64,000 bases of DNA from Kibdelosporangium sp. MJ126-NF4 (GTDB lineage Bacteria > Actinomycetota > Actinomycetes > Mycobacteriales > Pseudonocardiaceae). Position numbers and translations under genes: made by a program. The DNA lies in the NCBI RefSeq assembly GCF_000826545.1, contig NZ_CDME01000008.1, forward strand, positions 124,001-188,000. Reading direction: 5' to 3'. Shown in pieces: positions 7,798-16,683 of this stretch (its first letter is position 1; each line of letters opens with the position of its first letter). The notes beneath the pieces were generated by a model. It did not search any database, was not told the origin of the DNA, and saw only the letters and a program-made list of their open reading frames with translations.

Positions 7798-8757
7798 ATG
7801 ACCAGATGTCCTTCCGCTGCTCCCGGCCGCCCCTTCGGCCGAGTTCTGACCGCGATGGTCACGCCCTTCGACGCGAGTGGCGCGCTTGATCTGGCTAAGG
7901 CCCAGGAGCTCGCCGCGTACCTGGTGAGCCTCGGAAACGACGGCCTGGTGCTCAACGGCACCACTGGTGAAGCGCCGACCACGACCGACGACGAGAAGGT
8001 CGATCTGGTCCGTGCCGTCGTCGAGGCCGTCGGCGACCGCGCCACCATCGTCAGCGGTGGCAGCACCTATGACACCGCGCACAGCGTGAAGATCGCGAAG
8101 AAGCTCGAAGTTGCCGGTGCGCACGCGTTGCTCGCCGTCACGCCGTACTACTCGCGGCCGTCGCAGGCCGGTCTGATCGCGCACTTCACCGCGATCGCCG
8201 ACGCCACGGACCTGCCGGTGATGCTCTACGACATCCCGCCGCGCGCGGTCACCCAGATCGAGACGACCACGCTGTTCCACCTGGCCGAGCACCCGAGGAT
8301 CGTCGCGGTGAAGGACGCCAAGGGCGACCTCAACGCCGGATGTGACGTGATGGCCAACACCAAGCTGGCCTACTACTCGGGCGACGACGTGCTGAACCTG
8401 CCGTGGCTGTCGGTCGGCGCCGTCGGTTTCGCCAGTGTGATCGGACACGTCGTGGCCGATCGCCTGCGGCTGATGCTCGACGCCTACGAGGCCGGTGACG
8501 TCGCGGGCGCGCTGGCGCACAACCGCGGCCTGGTGGCCGTGAACCGCGCGATGGGCCGCACCGGTCCCGGCCTCGGCCTGGCGTTCGTCAAGGCCGCGCT
8601 GCGGCTTCGTGGCCTCGACGTCGGTGACCCGAGGCTGCCGATCATGCCCGCGACCACCGAACAGACCGCCGCGATCGCCGCCGATCTGGCCGTCTCCGGC
8701 GTGTCGCTCGGACTGCCTGACGCCGTCCGATCGTCATCTGAGACGGTTAGTAGGTGA
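7798..8757 (+). CDS. dapA: 4-hydroxy-tetrahydrodipicolinate synthase
   Basis: A 319-residue DapA. It condenses pyruvate with aspartate semialdehyde, the first committed step to meso-diaminopimelate and lysine. Visible family features are LTAMVTPF, GTTGEAPTT (substrate loop), the tyrosine motif VTPYYSRPS, YDIPPRA and the Schiff-base lysine in IVAVKDAKGD. The ATG at 7798 is chosen because it aligns with family N termini and has TACCTT 7 nt upstream. Its stop overlaps the rnj start (GTGA), so the two are co-translated. Product feeds the meso-DAP used by MurE encoded at 59756. Confidence 0.95.
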   Translation: MTRCPSAAPGRPFGRVLTAMVTPFDASGALDLAKAQELAAYLVSLGNDGLVLNGTTGEAPTTTDDEKVDLVRAVVEAVGDRATIVSGGSTYDTAHSVKIAKKLEVAGAHALLAVTPYYSRPSQAGLIAHFTAIADATDLPVMLYDIPPRAVTQIETTTLFHLAEHPRIVAVKDAKGDLNAGCDVMANTKLAYYSGDDVLNLPWLSVGAVGFASVIGHVVADRLRLMLDAYEAGDVAGALAHNRGLVAVNRAMGRTGPGLGLAFVKAALRLRGLDVGDPRLPIMPATTEQTAAIAADLAVSGVSLGLPDAVRSSSETVSR

Positions 8758-10436
8758 TCGAAACCTCGCAGAACCTCCCGCCGCGGCTGGCCGAGGGCGG
8801 GCTCCGCGTGGTCGCCCTCGGTGGAATCGGCGAGGTCGGCCGCAACATGACGGTCTTCGAATTCGACGGCAGACTGCTGATCGTCGACTGTGGCGTGCTG
8901 TTCCCCGAGGACCAGCAGCCGGGCGTCGACCTGATCCTGCCGGACTTCCGCGCCATCGAGGACCGGCTGGACGACATCGACGGGATCGTGCTGACGCACG
9001 GCCACGAGGACCACATCGGAGCTGTCCCGTTCCTGCTCAGACTGCGTGCGGACCTGCCGGTGATCGGCTCGAGGTTCACCCTCGCGCTGCTGGCCGCCAA
9101 GTGCAAGGAACACCGCCAGGACCCCGTGCTCGTCGAGGTGACCGAGCGTGAGCGGCGCAGCGCCGGTCCGTTCGACCTGGAGTTCTTCGCGGTCAACCAC
9201 TCCATCCCGGACGCGCTGGCGGTGGCCATCCGCACCCCGGCCGGGCTGGTGCTGCACACCGGCGACATCAAGCTCGACCAGCTGCCGCTCGACGGCAGGC
9301 TGACCGACCTCGGCGGTTTCTCGCAGCTGGGCGACGAGGGCGTCGACCTGTTCCTTGTGGACTCGACGAACGCCGAGGTCCCCGGCTTCGTCACGCCCGA
9401 GCGCGAGATCGGCCCGGTGCTCGACAACGTGATCGCGCGGGCCACCCAGCGGGTGATCGTGGCCTGTTTCGCCAGCCACGTGCACCGGGTGCAGCAGGTG
9501 CTGGACATCGCCGTGAACCACGGCAGGCGGGTGGCGTTCGTCGGCCGCTCGATGGTCCGCAACATGGGCATCGCCTCCGAGTTGGGCCTGCTGACCATGC
9601 CGGAGAACCTGGCCATCGACCTGAACGAGGCGATGGACCTGCCGGAGAACGAGGTGCTCTTCGTCTCCACCGGCAGCCAGGGCGAGCCGCTGTCGGCGCT
9701 GTCCAGGATGGCCCGCGGCGACCACCGGCAGATCTCGATCCGCCCCGGTGACACGGTCGTCCTGGCCAGCTCGCTGATCCCCGGCAACGAGACCGCCGTG
9801 TTCGGCGTGGTCAACGGCCTGGCGCGGCTGGGCGCACACGTCGTCCACCAGGGCAACGCGAAGGTGCACGTGTCCGGGCACGCGTCGGCGGGCGAGTTGC
9901 TGTACCTGTACAACGCCGTCCGGCCGTCCAACGTGATGCCGGTGCACGGTGAATGGCGGCACCTGCGGGCCAACGCCGCGCTGGCCATCGCCACGGGCGT
10001 CCCGGAAGCGCAGGTCGTGCTGGCTGAGGATGGCGTCGTGGTCGACCTGGTCGACGGCATCGCCGGGATCGTGGGTCGGGTGGAGGTCGGGCACGTCTAC
10101 GTCGACGGGCTGTCCGTCGGCGACGTCGGCGAGTCCACATTGTCCGACCGGTTGGTGTTGGGCGAGGGCGGTTTCATCTCGATCACGGTCGCGGTGGAGG
10201 GCAGCACCGGCCGGGCCGTGGCGCCGCCGACCATCTCCGGGCGCGGGTTCTCCGACGACCCCAAGGCGTTGGACGCCGTCGTCTCGTTGGTGGAGATGGA
10301 GTTGTCGCGCACGGAGGCCGAAGGCATCACAGACACGCACCGCATCGCGCAGATCGTCCGCCGTGTGGTCGGCCGCTGGGTCGCGGAGAAGTACCGCAGG
10401 CGTCCGATGATCGTGCCAACAGTCATCCCGGTGTAA
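8754..10436 (+). CDS. rnj: Ribonuclease J
   Basis: A 560-residue RNase J, an endo- and 5'-3' exoribonuclease of the metallo-beta-lactamase / beta-CASP family that matures and degrades RNA. The zinc motif HGHEDH is at residues 82-87; further metal ligands lie in VNHSIPDA and HTGDIKLD, and the beta-CASP part includes FVGRSMVRN and the MPVHGEWRHL motif. The GTG start overlaps the dapA stop. The dapA-rnj pair is conserved in actinobacteria. A strong hairpin follows the stop. Confidence 0.95.
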   Translation: MIETSQNLPPRLAEGGLRVVALGGIGEVGRNMTVFEFDGRLLIVDCGVLFPEDQQPGVDLILPDFRAIEDRLDDIDGIVLTHGHEDHIGAVPFLLRLRADLPVIGSRFTLALLAAKCKEHRQDPVLVEVTERERRSAGPFDLEFFAVNHSIPDALAVAIRTPAGLVLHTGDIKLDQLPLDGRLTDLGGFSQLGDEGVDLFLVDSTNAEVPGFVTPEREIGPVLDNVIARATQRVIVACFASHVHRVQQVLDIAVNHGRRVAFVGRSMVRNMGIASELGLLTMPENLAIDLNEAMDLPENEVLFVSTGSQGEPLSALSRMARGDHRQISIRPGDTVVLASSLIPGNETAVFGVVNGLARLGAHVVHQGNAKVHVSGHASAGELLYLYNAVRPSNVMPVHGEWRHLRANAALAIATGVPEAQVVLAEDGVVVDLVDGIAGIVGRVEVGHVYVDGLSVGDVGESTLSDRLVLGEGGFISITVAVEGSTGRAVAPPTISGRGFSDDPKALDAVVSLVEMELSRTEAEGITDTHRIAQIVRRVVGRWVAEKYRRRPMIVPTVIPV

Positions 10437-10440
10437 TGGA

Positions 10441-10473
10441 AGGGCCCGGCCGGAGTTGCTCCGGCCGGGCCCT
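10441..10473. terminator. Bidirectional hairpin terminator after rnj
   Basis: Perfect 14 bp inverted repeat AGGGCCCGGCCGGA / TCCGGCCGGGCCCT around the loop GTTGC, starting 4 bp after the rnj stop. There is no T tract, as is common in high-GC actinobacteria. The small minus-strand frame at 10472-10654 ends on its other side, so it can serve both directions. Confidence 0.85.
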
Positions 10474-10654
10474 ACCCCCAGTGGATGTGCACGTTCTCGG
10501 TGCGGGAAAGCGTCTCGTGCCAGGCCGGTGAAGTCATCAGGCCTGGGGTGGAGTTCCTGTCCTGCCGTGGGTTGAGACGCACGCCGGGGCCCGTCGGCTC
10601 CCGTGCGCCGGTCCGGCCCGGCATGATCTGGATCACAGGGCACGAATCGTCCAC
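10472..10654 (-). CDS. Possible small protein, 60 residues, unrecognised
   Basis: A GTG-initiated frame of 60 codons ending in the rnj terminator. About 51 of its 60 codons end in G or C, similar to the real genes nearby, which argues for coding. The protein starts MDDSCPVIQIMPGRTG and ends with TENVHIHWG. I see no signal peptide, membrane segment or known domain, and no Shine-Dalgarno sequence before the GTG. It could equally be the remnant of a longer gene. An in-frame stop lies just upstream, so the frame cannot be extended. Confidence 0.35.
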   Translation of the reverse strand: MDDSCPVIQIMPGRTGAREPTGPGVRLNPRQDRNSTPGLMTSPAWHETLSRTENVHIHWG

Positions 10655-10668
10655 TGTGGATCATTTGG

Positions 10669-11652
10669 TCATCGCGTGCCGCCGGGTTGTGACGCGACAG
10701 AAGGTCGGCCGTGGTCCGGTGAGTCCAACACCTGACTGAAAGGGGTGGACGCACGCTGGACAACGAAAGCGCCCGCGAGTAGGGCGACACCGCCGATGAT
10801 CTGGACCACGGTGAGCTGTTCGTTCAGCAACACCCACGCGATGGCGGCGGCGATCACCGGTTCGGCCAACGACAACACACTGACGACATTGGATGGCAGA
10901 TGCCTAAGTGCCGCCATGCCAATGGAATACGCGATCGTCGTGCTGAGGACGGCGACCGCGGCCAGGAGAATCCACACAGGGCCCATGGGCGTCTGCTTGA
11001 CGAGGATGTCCGCGGGAAGCGTCCACGGCGGTGTGATGGTGCACAGGACAACGGCTCCGACGAGCGAGCCGTACGTCGTCATGGTCAACGGGTGCATCGC
11101 CGTCAGGCCATGCTCACCGATGAGGAAGTAGCAGGCCGCGCACATCGCCGACGCGACTCCGGCGAGCAGGCCGATCGTGTCCAGCCGTACGCCGTCCCAG
11201 ACCTGTGCGACCATCGCGAGCCCCACCAAGGCGACCGCGGTCCCCACCCACGCCTTGGCGGGCAGGACGGTGCCGCGCACGAACCGGACCCACAGCGCGA
11301 CGAGCAGCGGCGCCATGAACTCCAGCAGCATGGCGATCCCGACCGGCAGCTGGGACACTGCGGCGAAGTACATGGTCTGCGCACCGGCCACCCCGAAGAG
11401 GCCGAAGCCGAGGATCACCCGCCAGTCCCGCCGCTGCACCCGCAGCAGCCGGGGCCTGATCACCGCGACTCCGATGACCAGCAGTAACGCGGCCAGCCCG
11501 ATGCGTACGCTGACGACCTGCAGCGGCGACAACCCGGCGGCCATCGCCGGTTTCGCCAACGGGCCGGACGTGGCGAAGAAGGCCGACGCCGCCAGCACCA
11601 GGACAGTCCCCCGGGCACGGCTGGTAACCAGCGTCTCCGTATTGGTGGTCAC
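10669..11652 (-). CDS. EamA/DMT family transporter
   Basis: A 327-residue integral membrane protein with about ten hydrophobic helices arranged as two EamA repeats (about residues 14-145 and 157-293). Typical motifs are ATSGPLAKPAM in helix 1 and SLAEPVIAAAIAWVLLNE near the end, the conserved glutamate region of the drug/metabolite transporter superfamily. Substrate cannot be read from the sequence; relatives export amino acids or other metabolites. The start is a GTG. The C-terminal tail after residue 295 is hydrophilic. Confidence 0.88.
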   Translation of the reverse strand: MTTNTETLVTSRARGTVLVLAASAFFATSGPLAKPAMAAGLSPLQVVSVRIGLAALLLVIGVAVIRPRLLRVQRRDWRVILGFGLFGVAGAQTMYFAAVSQLPVGIAMLLEFMAPLLVALWVRFVRGTVLPAKAWVGTAVALVGLAMVAQVWDGVRLDTIGLLAGVASAMCAACYFLIGEHGLTAMHPLTMTTYGSLVGAVVLCTITPPWTLPADILVKQTPMGPVWILLAAVAVLSTTIAYSIGMAALRHLPSNVVSVLSLAEPVIAAAIAWVLLNEQLTVVQIIGGVALLAGAFVVQRASTPFSQVLDSPDHGRPSVASQPGGTR

Positions 11653-11712
11653 TCAACCCAGTGTGGGTCCCCCACAGGCGGTCGTGCGCCTGATTTCCCA
11701 CCATGCAGGAGG

Positions 11713-12483
11713 CTACCTACCCCTCAGCAGCCGGTCGAGCTGCCCGGTGAGACGACCATGGTCGGCAGGGGCGACCGTACGCCAGACCTGACCGTCGGAC
11801 GCGGTGCGGTTCTGTGCGAGGTACAGCCCGCTGCCCGTGGTCCACCAGTTGAGCACGTGTGGCCTCGGCGTCAGCTTGCCGCGCTCGCTGACCAGCACCC
11901 GGAACTGCCCGCGTTGCCGGATGTCCGTGGTCATCGCGACCCAGTGGTGGGCGTCGGACTGGGCCGCGCCGCCGCGCCGCAACTCGATCTCCAGCTGGCG
12001 CAGGTCGTTTCCGGCGTACTCGACCGCCTTGCCCAGCGTGTGCGCCCGGACCGACACCGAACGCCCGTAACCCGCTTCTGTCTGCGGCAACAGGCTGACC
12101 GCCCGTTCGGCGAGCCCGGTGGCCGCGATGGAGCGCAAGGTGACCGTCTCACCGTCCTGCCAGCCGAGCGCCGCGTGGCTGGCGTCCGCCGCCACCCAGA
12201 CCTTGTACTCGCGGCCGATGTCGAGACGCGCGTCGATCGCCTGCGCGGGCCGGGCGAGCAGCCGCAGCAGGTCGGCGACGTGCCGGTCGACCTGACCGCG
12301 GCGGTCGACCAGCTCGTGCCGCTGCAACGTGCTCAGCGCCCGTTCCACGACCGCGTGCCGTTCGGCCTGCGTGAACCCCTCCGGTGCCACTCGCAGCGGC
12401 GACGGCATCATGCCGAGCCGCTGTCGCTCCCAGAGCACCTGGAAGTCCGAAGTGGACAGGACCTGGTCCGGTGACGGCGCCAT
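11713..12483 (-). CDS. ESX secretion-associated protein EspG (orphan)
   Basis: A 256-residue EspG-family protein (LSTSDFQVLWERQRLGMMPSP at the N terminus; ARPAQAIDARL and the repeated basic HxxW/VLNWWTTGSG blocks further on). In mycobacteria EspG is a cytosolic chaperone of PE/PPE substrates of type VII secretion. No ESX core gene, PE or PPE is visible in this window, so this copy is an orphan, as is common in Pseudonocardiaceae. It is followed by the EamA gene on the same strand at 60 bp. Confidence 0.85.
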   Translation of the reverse strand: MAPSPDQVLSTSDFQVLWERQRLGMMPSPLRVAPEGFTQAERHAVVERALSTLQRHELVDRRGQVDRHVADLLRLLARPAQAIDARLDIGREYKVWVAADASHAALGWQDGETVTLRSIAATGLAERAVSLLPQTEAGYGRSVSVRAHTLGKAVEYAGNDLRQLEIELRRGGAAQSDAHHWVAMTTDIRQRGQFRVLVSERGKLTPRPHVLNWWTTGSGLYLAQNRTASDGQVWRTVAPADHGRLTGQLDRLLRGR

Positions 12484-12553
12484 GGCCGCATGATCGACCC
12501 GCGCTGACGCGGGCGTCGATGTATTCGGTCACAGACAGGCAGGGATCAATAAC

Positions 12554-13378
12554 TTAGTTACGCCACGGCGACACGGTGTCCGTCGGCCTGGTCGGATCGT
12601 GGAACTTGGGCATGTCCGGCTCGTCCGGGCGCAGGTTCACCAGGTTGTCGGTGATCGCCTGCATGATCCTGCGGTGGGCGCGGACCGCGTCGCCCGGCTT
12701 GTCGGTCGAGAGGTCCGACAGGTCGACCGGGTCGCCGAAGTGCACCTTGAACGTGGGACGCCTGGTCATCGAGCGCAGGAACGACGTCAGCACCGGCTTG
12801 ACGTCCGACCAGCCCTTGACCGTCTCGGTGCCCCAGACCGCCGCCTCGTGCGCGCCCCACTGGGAGATCGGGACCACCTTGGCGTTCGCGGCGAGAGCGA
12901 TCCTGGCGACACCGGTCTTGCCCCGCTCCGGCCACATGCCGCGCTCGTGGGTGATCCGGCCCTCCGGGTAGACCAGCAGCGGCGCCTTGGCCGCCTTGAT
13001 CGCCTCGACGGCCTTGGCGAAGGACTCCAGCACCGTCGACTGCCCGCGTTCCACGCGCAGCGCGCCCGCGTGCCGCAGGCCCCAGCCCACGACCGGCGTG
13101 TCCATCAGGCCCGCCGCGAGCATGAACTGGGGCGCGATGCCGATCTGGTAGCAGGCTTTGAGCACAACGAACGGATCGAACACGCCGATGTGGTTCGGCG
13201 CGAACACCAGCGGACCGTCGCGCAGCTCCTGCGGCACGGTCCCGGTCACCTCGAGGTTGCCCGCGAGTGCGACAAAGCCCCGATTGGTCTCCAGCATCCC
13301 CCGCCAGACGGGGGAAATGGGCGAACGCGGCGTCGTGCGGCGTGTCGGCTCGTCACCGTCGCGGTACAGCGCAACCAT
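12554..13378 (-). CDS. Lysophospholipid acyltransferase family protein (PlsC-like)
   Basis: A 274-residue acyltransferase. The catalytic block NHIGVFDPF (HX4D, here H63-D68 approximately) and the substrate motif VYPEGRIT are both intact; these define the PlsC/AGPAT fold that transfers acyl chains from acyl-CoA to a glycerol phosphate or related acceptor. There is no obvious transmembrane helix, so it is probably a peripheral membrane enzyme. It diverges from ftsK. Which acceptor it uses (lysophosphatidate, PIM or other) is not evident. Confidence 0.87.
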   Translation of the reverse strand: MVALYRDGDEPTRRTTPRSPISPVWRGMLETNRGFVALAGNLEVTGTVPQELRDGPLVFAPNHIGVFDPFVVLKACYQIGIAPQFMLAAGLMDTPVVGWGLRHAGALRVERGQSTVLESFAKAVEAIKAAKAPLLVYPEGRITHERGMWPERGKTGVARIALAANAKVVPISQWGAHEAAVWGTETVKGWSDVKPVLTSFLRSMTRRPTFKVHFGDPVDLSDLSTDKPGDAVRAHRRIMQAITDNLVNLRPDEPDMPKFHDPTRPTDTVSPWRN

Positions 13379-13463
13379 GGTCGGAGCATGGCATGCCCGG
13401 GTGATCGCCTTGCGACCTGGGCTGGTCTGTGACGGGTGAGACCACAGAGACGGGTGAAGCGAC

Positions 13464-13469
13464 TACCGT
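13464..13469 (+). promoter_or_regulatory. -10 box of a leaderless ftsK promoter
   Basis: TACCGT, 7 nt before ATG 13477; decides the ftsK start over an upstream in-frame GTG at 13429. Confidence 0.5.
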
Positions 13470-13476
13470 GGGGCGC

Positions 13477-15903
13477 ATGGCGACGAGCCGGTCGACAACC
13501 GCCAAACGAAACACCGCCGCACGCAAGAAGCCCGCTGCGGGGGCGAAGAAGGCTGCCCCGGCCCGTCCGGCGGCCCGGGGTAAATCCTCAGGGGGCAGGT
13601 CCAAGGGGACCGCGGGCAAGGCCGTCAAGGGCACGTGGAACCTGCTGGCGAAGGGTGTCGGCGGGCTGGCGCGCACGCTGGGCAGGACCAAGGAACTCGA
13701 CCCCGCGCACAGGCGTGACGGCCTGGCGTTCGGGTATGTCGCGCTCGCCGTGATCATCGCGGCCGCCGTGTGGTGGCGTGCGGCCGGTCCGATCGGCAAG
13801 AGCGTCGAGATCGGTGTCCGTTCGGTGATCGGCGCGGCCGCGGTGGCGTTCCCGCTGGTCCTGATCGTCGTCGGGATCACGCTGATGCGGTCCGATCCCA
13901 GGCCGGACGCCCGGCCGCGGCTGGTCATCGGCACACTGCTGATGACGCTCGCGCTGCTCGGGATGCTGCACCTGCTCAACGGCGGCGACACGAACCTCGA
14001 GCAGATGTTCGGCGGCGGATTCCTCGGCTACGTCTCCGGGGGCCTGCTCGCCGAGGGCGTCTCGGCGTGGGTGGCGTTGCCGCTGCTCATCCTGGCTCTG
14101 GCGTACGGCGTCCTGCTGTTCACCGGCACCCCGATCCGGGAGATCCCGAACCGGCTGCGCGAGCTCGGCCGTGATCCCGACGACGTCGCCGAGGAGCAGC
14201 AGCAGGACGAGCCCGCCGAGCCCACCGAGGTCAAACTCCGCCGCCCGTCCCGCCGCCGCCAGGCCTCGATGGCCGAGCCGGTGGCCGAGGAACCGCCGCC
14301 ACCCCCGGCGCCGGTGGAGGAGCCCCAGCCGGTCAAACCGCCGCGTGAGCCGAAGGCGAAGAAGCAGGCGGTCCAGGAGAAGCTGCCGATGGCCACGGCG
14401 CGCGTGGTGGAGGGCGACTACCAGCTCCCGCCACCCACGCTGCTGACCGAGGGCGACGTCCCGAAGAGCCGCAGCCGGGCCAACGACATGATCATCGAGG
14501 CGATCTCCGGCGTGCTCGACCAGTTCAACGTCGACGCCCAGGTCACCGGCTTCACCAGGGGCCCGACCGTGACCCGCTACGAGGTCGAGCTCGGGCCGGG
14601 TGTGAAGGTCGAGAAGATCACCGCGCTGACCAAGAACATCGCCTACGCGGTGGCCACCGACAACATCCTGCTGCTCGCCCCGATCCCCGGGAAGTCGGCG
14701 GTGGGCATCGAGGTGCCCAACAACGACCGCGAGATGGTCCGCCTCGGCGACGTGCTGCGCTCGCCGACCGCGGTCAACGACGCGCACCCGATGGTCGTTG
14801 GCCTCGGCAAGGACATCGAAGGCAACATGGTCACCACGAACCTAGCCAAGATGCCGCACCTGCTGTGCGCGGGCTCGACCGGGTCCGGCAAGTCCAGTTT
14901 CGTCAACTCGCTGCTGGTGTCCCTGCTGGCCAGGGCGACGCCGGACGAGGTGCGGATGGTGCTGATCGACCCGAAGATGGTCGAGCTGACGCCGTACGAG
15001 GGAATCCCGCACCTGATCACCCCGATCATCACGCAGCCGAAGAAGGCCGCGGCGGCGTTGGCGTGGCTGGTCGAGGAGATGGAGCAGCGCTACCAGGACA
15101 TGCAGGTCAACCGGGTCCGGCACATCGACGACTTCAACAAGAAGGTGAAGTCCGGCGAGATCACCGCGCCGCCCGGCAGCGAGCGCGAGTACCGGCCGTA
15201 CCCCTACATCCTGGCGATCGTCGACGAGCTCGCGGACCTGATGATGACCGCGCCGCGGGACGTGGAGGACGCGATCGTCCGGATCACCCAGAAGGCCCGT
15301 GCCGCCGGTATCCACCTGGTGCTGGCGACCCAGCGGCCGTCGGTGGACGTGGTGACGGGTCTGATCAAGACGAACGTGCCGTCACGGCTGGCGTTCGCCA
15401 CGTCGTCGCTGATCGACTCCCGCGTGATCCTCGACCAGCCGGGAGCGGAGAAGCTGATCGGCATGGGCGACGCGCTCTACCTGCCGATGGGCACGTCCAA
15501 GCCGAAACGTGTGCAGGGCGCGTACGTCAGCGACGAGGAGATCCAGGCGGTCGTCGCCTTCTCCAAGGACCAGGCGCAGCCGGAGTACACCGAGGGCGTG
15601 ACGAACGCGGGCGGCGGGCAGAAGAAGGAGATCGACGCCGACATCGGCGACGACCTCGACGTGCTGCTCCAGGCGACCGAGCTGATCGTGACGTCCCAGT
15701 TCGGCTCGACCTCGATGCTGCAGCGCAAGCTGCGCGTCGGCTTCGCCAAGGCGGGCCGGTTGATGGACCTGTTGGAGAGCCGAGGTGTGGTCGGGCCGTC
15801 GGAAGGCTCGAAGGCACGGGAGGTTCTGGTCAAACCGGAGGAACTGGAGTCGGTGCTGTTCTCGATTCGCGGAGGCGGGCCGGAGCCGTCGGAAGAGGAG
15901 TAG
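13477..15903 (+). CDS. ftsK: DNA translocase FtsK
   Basis: An 808-residue SpoIIIE/FtsK DNA pump that clears the chromosome from the division septum. A basic Ala/Lys-rich N terminus is followed by four membrane helices (about residues 85-215), a Pro/Glu-rich linker, then the motor. Walker A GSTGSGKS lies at residues 466-473; Walker B is [13 protein letters not shown]. The C-terminal gamma winged helix ([37 protein letters not shown]), which reads polar DNA motifs, is complete. ATG 13477 is preferred because TACCGT stands 7 nt upstream. In mycobacteria the next conserved gene is argA, here 16 kb away. Confidence 0.93.
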   Translation: MATSRSTTAKRNTAARKKPAAGAKKAAPARPAARGKSSGGRSKGTAGKAVKGTWNLLAKGVGGLARTLGRTKELDPAHRRDGLAFGYVALAVIIAAAVWWRAAGPIGKSVEIGVRSVIGAAAVAFPLVLIVVGITLMRSDPRPDARPRLVIGTLLMTLALLGMLHLLNGGDTNLEQMFGGGFLGYVSGGLLAEGVSAWVALPLLILALAYGVLLFTGTPIREIPNRLRELGRDPDDVAEEQQQDEPAEPTEVKLRRPSRRRQASMAEPVAEEPPPPPAPVEEPQPVKPPREPKAKKQAVQEKLPMATARVVEGDYQLPPPTLLTEGDVPKSRSRANDMIIEAISGVLDQFNVDAQVTGFTRGPTVTRYEVELGPGVKVEKITALTKNIAYAVATDNILLLAPIPGKSAVGIEVPNNDREMVRLGDVLRSPTAVNDAHPMVVGLGKDIEGNMVTTNLAKMPHLLCAGSTGSGKSSFVNSLLVSLLARATPDEVRMVLIDPKMVELTPYEGIPHLITPIITQPKKAAAALAWLVEEMEQRYQDMQVNRVRHIDDFNKKVKSGEITAPPGSEREYRPYPYILAIVDELADLMMTAPRDVEDAIVRITQKARAAGIHLVLATQRPSVDVVTGLIKTNVPSRLAFATSSLIDSRVILDQPGAEKLIGMGDALYLPMGTSKPKRVQGAYVSDEEIQAVVAFSKDQAQPEYTEGVTNAGGGQKKEIDADIGDDLDVLLQATELIVTSQFGSTSMLQRKLRVGFAKAGRLMDLLESRGVVGPSEGSKAREVLVKPEELESVLFSIRGGGPEPSEEE

Positions 15904-15948
15904 CCTCGCCACGAAGGTGATCTTTCGCTGGTGAGGGAGCTTGAACAG

Positions 15949-16683
15949 ATGATGGTCGATGTGTCCACAAAGGACGGAACGGCTGATTCATACCTGGTGG
16001 TCCCGGAAGGCGGCCCGCATCCAGGGGTTCTGCTGTTCCCGGACGCGTTCGGCCTGCGGACGAGGCTGTTCGAGATGGCCGACCGGATCGCGGAGCGGGG
16101 ATACGCGGTGCTGGCGCCGAACATCCTGTACCGAGGCGGCCGCTGCCCACAGTTCGACATGTCGGCGTTGCAGGACCCGGACAAGCGCGGCGAGGTGTTC
16201 GGCAAGATCATGCCGAACATCCAGCAGTTGACGCCGGAGCGGATCGCGGCGGACACAGAGTCCTATCTGGACTTCTTCGCGGCGCGGGAAGGCGTTGCGG
16301 CGGGGCCGGTTGTCGTGGTCGGCTACTGCATGGGTGCCACGAACGCTCTGCGCGCCATCTCGGCTCATCCGTCTCGGATCAAGGCTGCAGCGGGCTTCCA
16401 CGCGGGTCGCTTGGCGACTGACGACCCCGACAGTCCGCATTTGAGCGTCGGGAACATCACCGGCGAGGTGTACTTCGGCCACGCCGACCAGGATCCGTCA
16501 ATGAACGCCGAGCAGATCAAGGTGCTTGAGGCGGCGTTGGACGCGGCTGGCGTGAAGTACCGGTCAGAGGTGTACGAGGGCGCACCGCACGGGTTCACGA
16601 TGTCGGATACGGCGTCGTACCACGAGGAAGGCGAGAAGCGTCACTGGGAGAACCTGTTCGCGTTGTTGGAGCGGACTCGCTAG
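15949..16683 (+). CDS. Dienelactone hydrolase family protein
   Basis: A 244-residue alpha/beta hydrolase. The nucleophile elbow is GYCMGA (cysteine in place of serine, as in true dienelactone hydrolases), with the acid in GHADQD and the histidine in GAPHGF completing the triad. ATG 15949 has GAGGGAG nine bases upstream; an in-frame GTG at 15931 is the alternative. Its stop overlaps the stop of the convergent NACHT gene by 3 bp. The substrate is unknown; the family hydrolyses lactones and small esters. Confidence 0.87.
   Translation: MMVDVSTKDGTADSYLVVPEGGPHPGVLLFPDAFGLRTRLFEMADRIAERGYAVLAPNILYRGGRCPQFDMSALQDPDKRGEVFGKIMPNIQQLTPERIAADTESYLDFFAAREGVAAGPVVVVGYCMGATNALRAISAHPSRIKAAAGFHAGRLATDDPDSPHLSVGNITGEVYFGHADQDPSMNAEQIKVLEAALDAAGVKYRSEVYEGAPHGFTMSDTASYHEEGEKRHWENLFALLERTR

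Noticed and set aside
8484..10790. 768-codon frame on the minus strand opposite dapA and rnj
   Set aside because: Shadow of high-GC third positions; the plus strand encodes clear dapA and rnj, and the antisense peptide is His/Arg/Gln-rich without domains.
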